64,000 bases of DNA from Sanderia malayensis (lineage: Eukaryota; Cnidaria; Scyphozoa; Semaeostomeae; Pelagiidae), in contig RQOL01000437.1 of NCBI GenBank assembly GCA_013076295.1, positions 32,553 to 96,552 on the forward strand. The letters run 5' to 3'. The notes under the pieces were generated by a model that saw only the letters and a program-made list of their open reading frames with translations, was not told the origin of the DNA and searched no databases. This document shows, one piece after another, positions 49,885-61,311 of this stretch. Made by a program: the position numbers and the translations under genes. How positions within the stretch are numbered: the first letter of the stretch is position 1; the number at the start of each line of letters is the position of its first letter.

Positions 49885-51555
49885 GTTTTCTTCCCACTTT
49901 TGGTGAGTTCCCACTATTGATGACTTCTCATTTTCGGTGACTTCCCACTTTTTATGACTTCCCAATTTTGAGGACTTCTCACTTTTTTCTGACTTCCCAC
50001 TTTTTTTGACTTCCTGCATTTTCTTGACTTCCCATTTTTGATGATTTCCCACTTTTTCTTGACTTCCCACTTTTTCCTAGCCTCCCTATTTTGATGACTT
50101 CCCTCTTTTAACAACTCCCCATATTTTCTTGACTTCCCGCTTTTGGTGACTTCCCACTTTTGATGATTTCCTTCTTTTGATGACTACCCACCTTCTCTTG
50201 ACTTCCCACTTTTGATGATCTCCCATGTTTTCTTGACTTCCCACTTTTTCTTGAGTTCCCACGTTTTCTTGACCTCCCACTTTTTCTTTTCTTCCCACTT
50301 TTGGTGAGTTCCCCTTATTGATGACTTCTCATTTTCGGTGACTTCACACTTTTTCTTTTCTTCCCACTTTTGATGACTTCCCAGTTTTTCTTGAATTCTC
50401 ACTTTTGACGACTCCCCACGTTATCTTGACTTCCCACTCTGGATGACCTCCCACTTTTTCTTGACTTTCCACTTTGATGACCTCCCACTTTTTCTTGACT
50501 TCCCACTTTTGATGAGTTCCCACTTTTGATGACTTTCCATTTTTGGTGACATCCCACTTTTGATGACTTCCCTCTTTTGACGGCTTCCCACTTTTTCTTG
50601 AATTCCCATCTTTGATAACTCCCCACTATTTCCTGACATCCCATTTTTTCTGGACTTCCCACTTTTTCTTGATTTCCCACTTTTGATGACTTCCCACTTT
50701 TTCTTCAATTCTCACTTTTGACGACATCCAACTTTTTCTTGACTTCCCACTTTTGATGCTTTCTCACTTTTAATAACTTCCCTTCTTATTTTGACATCTC
50801 ACTGTTGTTGAATTCACACTTTTAACGACTTCCCACTTCTTCTTGACTTCCCACCTTTTCTTGACTTCCCGCAATTTCTTGACTTCCCATTTTTGATGAC
50901 TTCCCACTTTTTCCTGACCTCCGGCTTTCCGTGACTTCCCAATTTTGGAAACTTTCCACTTTTGATGATTTTCTTCTTTTGATGACTACCCGCCTTCTCT
51001 TGACTTCTCACTTTTTATGAATTCCCACCTTTTCTTGACTTCCAACTTTTGATGAGTTCCCACTATTGATGACTTTCCATTTTTGGTGACTTCTCACTTT
51101 TGATGACTTCCCTCTTTTGATGACTTCCAATTTTTTCCTGACATCCCACTTTTTCTTGACTTCCCACTTTTTCTTGACTTCCCACTTTTTCTTGACTTCC
51201 CACTTTTGATGACTTCCCACTTTTCTTGATTTCCCACTTTTGATGAGTTCCCACTATTGATGACTTCCACCTTTTCCTGACATCCCACTTTTTCTTGACT
51301 TCCCACTTTTTCTTGACTTCCCACTTTTGATGACTTCCCAATTTTGGTAACTTCCCACTTTTGATGATTTCCTTCTTTTGATGACTACCCACCTTCTCTT
51401 GACTTCCCACTTTTGATGATCTCCCATGTTTTCTTGACTTCCCACTATTTCTTGAGTTCCCACGTTTTCTTGACCTCCCACTTTTTCTTTTCTTCCCACT
51501 TTTGGTGAGTTCCCACTATTGATGACTTCTCATTTTCGGTGACTTCACACTTTTT
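49885..51555. repeat. Higher-order unit d (short, 1,671 bp)
   Basis: This unit lacks about 190-210 bp relative to unit a. Near 50,150 the string goes from CCCGCTTTTGGTGACTTCCC directly to ACTTTTGATGATTTCC, skipping the CCCGCTTTTTTGTGAC to CCACTTTTGGTAA portion. A one-off GAGTTCCCACTTTTGATG near 50,513 replaces the usual CACTATTGATG. Confidence 0.83.
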
Positions 51556-53417
51556 GTTTTCTTCCCACTTTTGGTGAGTTCCCACTATTGATGACTTCTC
51601 ATTTTCGGTGACTTCCCACTTTTTATGACTTCCCAATTTTGAGGACTTCTCACTTTTTTCTGACTTCCCACTTTTTTTGACTTCCTGCATTTTCTTGACT
51701 TCCCATTTTTGATGATTTCCCACTTTTTCTTGACTTCCCACTTTTTCCTAGCCTCCCTATTTTGATGACTTCCCTCTTTTAACAACTCCCCATATTTTCT
51801 TGACTTCCCGCTTTTGGTGACTTCCCGCTTTTTTGTGACTTCCCACTTTTGATGACTTCCCACTTTTTCTTGACTTCCCACTTTTGATGACTTCCCAGTT
51901 TTTCTTGAATTCTCACTTTTGACGACTCCCCACGTTTTCTTGACTTCCCACTCTCGATGACCTCCCACTTTTTCTTGACTTTCCACTTTTGACGACCTCC
52001 CACTTTTTCTTGACTTCCCACTTTTGGTAATTTCCCACTTTTGATGATTTCCTTCTTTTGATGACTACCCACCTTATCTTGACTTCCCACTTTTGATGAT
52101 CTCCCATGTTTTCTTGACTTCCCACTTTTTCTTGAGTTCCCACGTTTTCTTGACCTCCCACTTTTTCTTTTCTTCCCACTTTTGGTGAGTTCCCCTTATT
52201 GATGACTTCTCATTTTCGGTGACTTCACACTTTTTCTTTTCTTCCCACTTTTGATGACTTCCCAGTTTTTCTTGAATTCTCACTTTTGACGACTCCCCAC
52301 GTTATCTTGACTTCCCACTCTGGATGACCTCCCACTTTTTCTTGACTTTCCACTTTGATGACCTCCCACTTTTTCTTGACTTCCCACTTTTGATGAGTTC
52401 CCACTATTGATGACTTTCCATTTTTGGTGACATCCCACTTTTGATGACTTCCCTCTTTTGACGGCTTCCCACTTTTTCTTGAATTCCCATCTTTGATAAC
52501 TTCCCACTATTTCCTGACATCCCATTTTTTCTGGACTTCCCACTTTTTCTTGATTTGCCACTTTTGATGACTTCCCACTTTTTCTTCAATTCTCACTTTT
52601 GACGACATCCCACTTTTTCTTGACTTCCCACTTTTGATGCTTTCTCACTTTTAATAACTTCCCTTCTTATTTTGACATCTCACTGTTGTTGAATTCACAC
52701 TTTTAGCGACTTCCCACTTCTTCTTGACTTCCCACCTTTTCTTGACTTCCCGCAATTTCTTGACTTCCCATTTTTGATGACTTCCCACTTTTTCCTGACC
52801 TCCGGCTTTCCGTGACTTCCCAATTTTGGAAACTTCCCACTTTTGATGATTTTCTTCTTTTGATGACTACCCGCCTTCTCTTGACTTCTCACTTTTTATG
52901 AATTCCCACCTTTTCTTGACTTCCAACTTTTGATGAGTTCCCACTATTGATGACTTTCCATTTTTGGTGACTTTTCACTTTTGATGACTTCCCTCTTTTG
53001 ATGACTTCCCACTTTTGATGACTTCCCACTTTTTCTTGACTTCCCACTTTTCTTGACTTCCCACTTTTGATGACTTCCCACTTTTTCTTGATTTCCCACT
53101 TTTGATGAGTTCCCACTATTGATGACTTCCACCTTTTAATGACATCCCACTTTTTCTTGACTTCCCACTTTTTCTTGACTTCCCACTTTTGATGACTTCC
53201 CAATTTTGGTAACTTCCCACTTTTGATGATTTCCTTCTTTTGATGACTACCCACCTTCTCTTGACTTCCCACTTTTGATGATCTCCCATGTTTTCTTGAC
53301 TTCCCACTTTTTCTTGAGTTCCCACGTTTTCTTGACCTCCCACTTTTTCTTTTCTTCCCACTTTTGGTGAGTTCCCACTATTGATGACTTCTCATTTTCG
53401 GTGACTTCACACTTTTT
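51556..53417. repeat. Higher-order unit e (1,862 bp)
   Basis: This is a standard-length unit with the CCTCCGGC variant at 52,799. One-off changes are CTTTTAGCGAC near 52,702, GATTTGCCAC near 52,554 and a rearranged monomer run near 53,005-53,060. It shares CCACCTTTTAATGACATC with units a and g. Confidence 0.85.
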
Positions 53418-55609
53418 GTTTTCTTCCCACTTTTGGTGAGTTCCCACTATTGATGACTTCTCATTTTCGGTGACTTCCCACTTTTTATGACTTCCCAATT
53501 TTGAGGACTTCTCATTTTTTCTGACTTCCCACTTTTTTGACTTCCTGCATTTTCTTGACTTCCCATTTTTGATGATTTCCCACTTTTTCTTGACTTCCCA
53601 CTTTTTCCTAGCCTCCCTATTTTGATGACTTCCCTCTTTTAACAACTCCCCATATTTTCTTGACTTCCCGCTTTTGGTGACTTCCCGCTTTTTTGTGACT
53701 TCCCACTTTTGATGACTTCCCACTTTTTCTTGACTTCCCACTTTTGATGACTTCCCAGTTTTTCTTGAATTCTCACTTTTGACGACTCCCCACGTTTTCT
53801 TGACTTCCCACTCTCGATGACCTCCCACTTTTTCTTGACTTTCCACTTTTGACGACCTCCCACTTTTTCTTGACTTCCCACTTTTGGTAACTTCCCACTT
53901 TTGATGATTTCCTTCTTTTGATGACTACCCACCTTCTCTTGACTTCCCACTTTTGATGATCTCCCATGTTTTCTTGACTTCCCACTTTTTCTTGAGTTCC
54001 CACGTTTTCTTGACCTCCCACTTTTTCTTTTCTTCCCACTTTTGGTGAGTTCCCCTTATTGATGACTTCTCATTTTCGGTGACTTCACACTTTTTCTTTT
54101 CTTCCCACTTTTGGTGAGTTCCCACTATTGATGACTTCTCATTTTCGGTGACTTCCCACTTTTTATGACCTCCCAATTTTGAGGAGTTCTCACCTTTTTC
54201 TGACTTCCCACTTTTTTTGACTTCCTGCATTTTCTTGACTTCCCATTTTTGATGATTTCCCACTTTTTCTTGACTTCCCACTTTTTCCTAGCCTCCCTAT
54301 TTTGATGACTTCCCTCTTTTAACAACTCCCCATATTTTCTTGACTTCCCGCTTTTGGTGACTTCCCGCTTTTTTGTGACTTCCCACTTTTGATGACTTCC
54401 CACTTTTCTTGACTTCCCACTTTTGATGACTTCCCAGTTTTTCTTGAATTCTCACTTTTGACGACTCCCCACGTTTTCTTGACTTCCCACTCTTGATGAC
54501 CTCCCACTTTTTCTTGACTTTCCACTTTTGGTGACCTTCCACTTTTTCTTGACTTCCAACTTTTGATGAGTTCCCACTATTGATGACTTTCCATTTTTGG
54601 TGACATCCCACTTTTGATGACTTCCCTCTTTTGACGGCTTCCCACTTTTTCTTGAATTCCCATCTTTGATAACTTCCCACTATTTCCTGACATCCCATTT
54701 TTTCTGGACTTCCCACTTTTTCTTGATTTCCCACTTTTGATGACTTCCCACTTTTTCTTCAATTCTCACTTTTGACGACATCCAACTTTTTCTTGACTTC
54801 CCACTTTTGATGCTTTCTCACTTTTAATAACTTCCCTTCTTATTTTGACATCTCACTGTTGTTGAATTCACACTTTTAACGACTTCCCACTTCTTCTTGA
54901 CTTCCCACCTTTTCTTGACTTCCCGCAATTTCTTGACTTCCCATTTTTGATGACTTCCCACTTTTTCCTGACCTCCGGCTTTCCGTGACTTCCCAATTTT
55001 GGAAACTTCCCACTTTTGATGATTTTCTTCTTTGATGACTACCCGCCTTCTCTTGACTTCTCACTTTTTATGAATTCCCACCTTTTCTTGACTTCCAACT
55101 TTTGATGAGTTCCCACTATTGATGACTTTCCATTTTTGGTGACTTCTCACTTTTGATGACTTCCCTCTTTTGATGACTTCCAATTTTTTCCTGACATCCC
55201 ACTTTTTCTTGACTTCCCACTTTTTCTTGACTTCCCACTTTTTCTTGACTTCCCACTTTTGATGACTTCCCACTTTTTCTTGATTTCCCACTTTTGATGA
55301 GTTCCCACTATTGATGACTTCCACCTTTTCCTGACATCCCACTTTTTCTTGACTTCCCACTTTTTCTTGACTTCCCACTTTTGATGACTTCCCAATTTTG
55401 GTAACTTCCCACTTTTGATGATTTCCTTCTTTTGATGACTACCCACCTTCTCTTGACTTCCCACTTTTGATGATCTCCCATGTTTTCTTGACTTCCCACT
55501 TTTTCTTGAGTTCCCACGTTTTCTTGACCTCCCACTTTTTCTTTTCTTCCCACTTTTGGTGAGTTCCCACTATTGATGACTTCTCATTTTCGGTGACTTC
55601 ACACTTTTT
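53418..55609. repeat. Higher-order unit f (long, 2,192 bp)
   Basis: This unit is about 330 bp longer than the modal unit. The added part around 54.1-54.4 kb repeats the GGTGAGTTCCCACTATTG to CTTTTTTGTGAC run, and includes GAGGAGTTCTCACCTTTTTC near 54,180, a variant otherwise seen only at about 57,662. Confidence 0.83.
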
Positions 55610-57210
55610 GTTTTCTTCCCACTTTTGGTGAGTTCCCACTATTGATGACTTCTCATTTTCGGTGACTTCCCACTTTTTATGACTTCCCAATTTTGAGGAC
55701 TTCTCACTTTTTTCTGACTTCCCACTTTTTTTGACTTCCTGCATTTTCTTGACTTCCCATTTTTGATGATTTCCCACTTTTTCTTGACTTCCCACTTTTT
55801 CCTAGCCTCCCTATTTTGATGACTTCCCTCTTTTAACAACTCCCCATATTTTCTTGACTTCCCGCTTTGGTGACTTCCCGCTTTTTTGTGACTTCCCACT
55901 TTTGATGACTTCCCACTTTTTCTTGACTTCCCACTTTTGATGACTTCCCAGTTTTTCTTGAATTCTCACTTTTGACGACTCCCCACGTTTTCTTGACTTC
56001 CCACTCTCGATGACCTCCCACTTTTTCTTGACTTTCCACTTTTGACGACCTCCCACTTTTTCTTGACTTCCCACTTTTGGTAATTTCCCACTTTTGATGA
56101 TTTCCTTCTTTTGATGACTACCCACCTTCTCTTGACTTCCCACTTTTGATGATCTCCCATGTTTTCTTGACTTCCCACTTTTTCTTGAGTTCCCACGTTT
56201 TCTTGACCTCCCACTTTTTCTTTTCTTCCCACTTTTGGTGAGTTCCCCTTATTGATGACTTCTCATTTTCGGTGACTTCACACTTTTTCTTTTCTTCCCA
56301 CTTTTGATGACTTCCCAGTTTTTCTTGAATTCTCACTTTTGACGACTCCCCACGTTATCTTGACTTCCCACTCTGGATGACCTCCCACTTTTTCTTGACT
56401 TTCCACTTTGATGACCTCCCACTTTTTCTTGACTTCCCACTTTTGATGAGTTCCCACTATTGATGACTTTCCATTTTTGGTGACATCCCACTTTTGATGA
56501 CTTCCCTCTTTTGACGGCTTCCCACTTTTTCTTGAATTCCCATCTTTGATAACTTCCCACTATTTCCTGACATCCCATTTTTTCTGGACTTCCCACTTTT
56601 TCTTGATTTCCCACTTTTGATGACTTCCCACTTTTTCTTCAATTCTCACTTTTGACGACATCCCACTTTTTCTTGACTTCCCACTTTTGATGCTTTCTCA
56701 CTTTTAATAACTTCCCTTCTTATTTTGACATCTCACTGTTGTTGAATTCACACTTTTAACGACTTCCCACTTCTTCTTGACTTCCCACCTTTTCTTGACT
56801 TCCCGCAATTTCTTGACTTCCCATTTTTGATGACTTCCCACTTTTTCCTGACCTCCGGCTTTCCGTGACTTCCCAATTTTGGAAACTTCCCACTTTTGAT
56901 GATTTTCTTCTTTTGATGACTACCCGCCTTCTCTTGACTTCTCACTTTTTATGAATTCCCACCTTTTCTTGACTTCCAACTTTTGATGAGTTCCCACTAT
57001 TGATGACTTTCCATTTTTGGTGACTTTTCACTTTTGATGACTTCCCTCTTTTGATGACTTCCAATTTTTTCCTGACATCCCACTTTTTCTTGACTTCCCA
57101 CTTTTTCTTGACTTCCCACTTTTGATGACTTCCCACTTTTTCTTGATTTCCCACTTTTGATGAGTTCCCACTATTGATGACTTCCACCTTTTAATGACAT
57201 CCCACTTTTT
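55610..57210. repeat. Higher-order unit g (truncated at the array end)
   Basis: This is the last unit with both private variants (CCTCCGGC at 56,852). It ends near 57,210, just after CCACCTTTTAATGACATC, where the string switches to CCCAGTTTTTCTTGAATTC and continues as a copy of 53.73 kb onward. Confidence 0.8.
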
Positions 57211-57955
57211 CTTGACTTCCCACTTTTGATGACTTCCCAGTTTTTCTTGAATTCTCACTTTTGACGACTCCCCACGTTTTCTTGACTTCCCACTCTCGAT
57301 GACCTCCCACTTTTTCTTGACTTTCCACTTTTGACGACCTCCCACTTTTTCTTGACTTCCCACTTTTGGTAACTTCCCACTTTTGATGATTTCCTTCTTT
57401 TGATGACTACCCACCTTCTCTTGACTTCCCACTTTTGATGATCTCCCATGTTTTCTTGACTTCCCACTTTTTCTTGAGTTCCCACGTTTTCTTGACCTCC
57501 CACTTTTTCTTTTCTTCCCACTTTTGGTGAGTTCCCCTTATTGATGACTTCTCATTTTCGGTGACTTCACACTTTTTCTTTTCTTCCCACTTTTGGTGAG
57601 TTCCCACTATTGATGACTTCTCATTTTCGGTGACTTCCCACTTTTTATGACTTCCCAATTTTGAGGAGTTCTCACCTTTTTCTGACTTCCCACTTTTTTT
57701 GACTTCCTGCATTTTCTTGACTTCCCATTTTTGATGATTTCCCACTTTTTCTTGACTTCCCACTTTTTCCTAGCCTCCCTATTTTGATGACTTCCCTCTT
57801 TTAACAACTCCCCATATTTTCTTGACTTCCCGCTTTTGGTGACTTACCGCTTTTTTGTGACTTCCCACTTTTGATGACTTCCCACTTTTCTTGACTTCCC
57901 ACTTTTGATGACTTCCCAGTTTTTCTTGAATTCTCACTTTTGACGACTCCCCACG
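57211..57955. repeat. Copy of 53.73-54.47 kb
   Basis: The offset is 3,482 bp. The pair shares GAGGAGTTCTCACCTTTTTC (54,180 and 57,662), the GTTCCCCTTATTG variant and the shortened GACTTCCCACTTTTCTTGAC. A one-off GACTTACCGC is at 57,842. Confidence 0.8.
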
Positions 57956-58720
57956 TTTTCTTGACTTCCCACTCTCGATGACCTCCCACTTTTTCTTGAC
58001 TTTCCACTTTTGACGACCTCCCACTTTTTCTTGACTTCCCACTTTTGATGAGTTCCCACTATTGATGACTTTCCATTTTTGGTGATATCCCACTTTTGAT
58101 GACTTCCCTCTTTTGACGGCTTCCCACTTTTTCTTGATTTCCCATCTTTGATAACTTCCCACTATTTCCTGACATCCCATTTTTTCTGGACTTCCCACTT
58201 TTTCTTGACTTCCCACTTTTGATGACTTCCCACTTTTTCTTGACGTCCCACTTTTGATGAATTCCCACTTTTTCTTGATTTCCCACTTTTGATGAGTTCC
58301 CACTATTGATGACTTCCACCTTTTCCTGACATCCCACTTTTTCTTGACTTCCAACTTTTTCTTGACTTCCCACTTTTGATGACTTCCCAATTTTGGTAAC
58401 TTCCCACTTTTGATGATTGCCTTCTTTTGATGACTACCCACCTTCTCTTGACTTCCCACTTTTGATGACCTCCCATGTTTTCTTGACTTCCCACTTTTTC
58501 TTGAGTTCCCACGTTTTCTTGACCTCCCACTTTTTCTTTTCTTCCCACTTTTGGTGAGTTCCCACTATTGATGACTTCTCATTTTCGGTGACTTCACACT
58601 TTTTCTTTTCTTCCCATTTTTGGTGAGTTCCCACTATTGATGACTTCTCATTTTCGGTGACTTCCCACTTTTTATGACTTCCCAATTTTGAGGACTTCTC
58701 ACTTTTTTCTGACTTCCCAC
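57956..58720. repeat. Block related to 38.87-39.5 kb
   Basis: The block follows 38.7-39.4 kb at offsets of 19,046-19,064 bp, directly upstream of the 19,081-bp-offset duplicate. It contains GATGATTGCCTTC (58,414) and GATATCCCAC (58,083), both typical of the 3.5-kb family. The relation suggests that the 19-kb-offset duplication originally spanned at least 38.7-42.2 kb. Confidence 0.72.
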
Positions 58721-61311
58721 TTTTTTTGACTTCCTGCATTTTCTTGACTCCCCATTTTTGATGATTTCCCACTTTTTCTTGACTTCCCACTTTTTCCTAG
58801 CCTCCCTATTTTGATGACTTCCCTCTTTTAACAACTCCCCATATTTTCTTGACTTCCCGCTTTTGGTGACTTCCCGCTTTTTTGTGACTTCCCACTTTTG
58901 ATGACTTCCCACTTTTTCTTGACTTCCCACTTTTTCTTGTCTTCCCACTTTTGATGACTTCCCAGTTTTTCTTGAATTCTCACTTTTGACGACTCCCCAC
59001 GTTATCTTGACTTCCCACTCTGGATGACCTCCCACTTTTTCTTGACTTTCCACTTTGATGACCTCCCACTTTTTCTTGACTTCCCACTTTTGATGAGTTC
59101 CCACTATTGATGACTTTCCATTTTTTGTGACATCCCACTTTTGATGACTTCCCTCTTTTGACGGCTTCCCACTTTTTCTTGAATTCCCATCTTTGATAAC
59201 TTCCCACTATTTCCTGACATCCCATTTTTTCTGGACTTCCCACTTTTTCTTGATTTCCAACTTTTGATGACTTCCCACTTTTTCTTCAATTCTCACTTTT
59301 GACGACATCCCACTTTTTCTTGACTTCCCACTTTTGATGCTTTCTCACTTTTAATAACTTCCCTTCTTATTTTGACATCTCACTGTTGTTGAACTCACAC
59401 TTTTAACGACTTCCCTTTTCTTCTTGACTTCCCACCTTTTCTTGACTTCCCGCAATTTCTTGACTTCCCATTTTTGATGACTTCCCACTTTTTCTTGACG
59501 TCCCTCTTTTGATGACTTCCCATTTTTTCTTGATTTCCCACTTTTACTGAGTTCCCACTGTTGATGAATTCACACTTTTAACGACTTCCCACTTCTTCTT
59601 GACTTCCCACCTTTTCTTGACGTCCCACTTTTGATGACTTCCCACTTTTTCTTGATTTCCCACTTTTGATGAGTTCCCACTATTGATGACTTCCACCTTT
59701 TCCTGACATCCCACTTTTTCTTGACTTCCCACTTTTTCTTGACTTCCCACCTTTGATGACTTCCCACTTTTTCTAGATTTGCCTGTTTTGGTGACTTCCC
59801 ACTTTTGATGACCTCCCACTTTTGATGAATTCCCACTTTTTCTTGACTTCCCATTTTTGATGACTTCCCACTTTTGATTACTTCCTACTTTATCCTGACT
59901 TCTCACTTTTGATGACTTCCCATTTTGGTTGACATTCCACTTTTTCTTGACTTCCCACTTTTTCTTGACTTCCCACTTTTTCTTGACTTCCCACTTTTGA
60001 TGACTTCCCAATTTTGGTAACTTCCCACTTTTGATGATTTCCTTCTTTTGATGACTACCTGCCTTCTCTTGACTTCTCACTTTTGATGAATTCCCACCTT
60101 TTCTTGACTTCCAACTTTTGATGACTTCCCACTATTGATGACTTTCCATTTTTGGTGACATCCCACTTTTGATGACTTCCCTCTTTTGACGGCTTCCCAC
60201 TTTTTCTTGAATTCCCATCTTTGATAACTTCCCACTATTTCCTGACATCCCATTTTTTCTTGACTTCCCACTTTTTCTCGACTTCCCACTTTTGATGATC
60301 TCCCACTTTTTCTTCAATTGTCACTTTTGACGACATCCCATTTTTTCTTGACTTCCCACTTTTGATGCTTTCTCACTTTTAATAACTTCCCTTCTTATTT
60401 TGACATCTCACTGTTGATGAATTCACACTTTTAACGACTTCCCACTACTTCTTGACTTCCCACCTTTTCTTGACTTCCCGCAATTTCTTGACTTCCCATT
60501 TTTGATGACTTCCCACTTTTTGTTGACTTTCCACTTTTGATGACCTCCCACTTTTTCTTGACTTCCCACTTTTGATGACTTCCCAGTTTTTCTTGAATTC
60601 TCACTTTTGACGACTCCCCACGTTTTCTTGACTTCCCACTCTGGATGACCTCCCACTTTTTCTTGACTTCCCATTTTTGATGAATTCACTCTTTTGATGA
60701 CTCCCCACTCTTTCTTGACCTCCCGCTTTCGGTGACTTCCCAATTTTGGTAACTTCCCACTTTTGATGATTTCCTTCTTTTGATGACTACCCGCCTTCTC
60801 TTGACTTCTCACTTTTGATGAATTCCCACCGTTTCTTGACTTCCAACTTTTGATGAGTTCCCACTATTGATGACTTTCCATTTTTGGTGACTTCTCATTT
60901 TTGATGACTTCCCTCTTTTGATGACTTCCAATTTTTTCCTGACATCCCACTTTTTCTTGACTTCCAACTTTTTCTTGACTTCCCACTTTTGATGACTTCC
61001 CACTTTTTCTTGATTTCCCACTTTTGATGAGTTCCCACTATTGATGACTTCCACCTTCTCCTGACATCCCACTTTTTCTTGACTTCCCACTTTTTCTTGA
61101 CTTCCCACTTTTGATGACTTCCCAATTTTGGTAACTTCCCACTTTTGATGATTTCCTTCTTTTGATGACTACCCACCTTCTCTTGACTTCCCACTTTTGA
61201 TGACCTCCCATGTTTTCTTGACTTCCCATATTTTCTTGAGTTCCCACGTTTTCTTGACCTCCCACTTTTTCTTTTCTTCCCACTTTTGGTGAGTTCCCAC
61301 TATTGATGACT
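58721..61311. repeat. 2.6-kb segment duplicated from 39,640-42,230 (right copy)
   Basis: This copy shares CACTTTTACTGAG (59,541), TCTAGATTTGCC (59,772), CCTACTTTATCCTG (59,886) and GACTACCTGCC (60,053) with the left copy. Differences are mostly isolated substitutions, for example CTTGCCTG near 59,780 and CCACCGTTTCTTGAC near 60,827, and not the dense indels of the first 5 kb. Confidence 0.85.

Larger units (their letters stand above)
43770..57210. repeat. Most homogeneous higher-order array (units of about 1.65-2.2 kb)
   Basis: Two private point variants recur in phase only within this region. TTTTTGTTTTCTTCCC has its G at 44,261, 46,125, 49,885, 51,556, 53,418 and 55,610. TGACCTCCGGCTTTCCGTGA lies at 45,501, 49,262, 50,915, 52,796, 54,969 and 56,849. 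Intervals are 1,864/3,760/1,671/1,862/2,192 and 3,761/1,653/1,881/2,173/1,880 bp respectively. The 3.76-kb intervals equal two units, where a 46.84-48.56 kb segment of another type sits in place of one. A third variant, GAGTTCCCCTTATTG, occurs in the same units. Confidence 0.87.
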
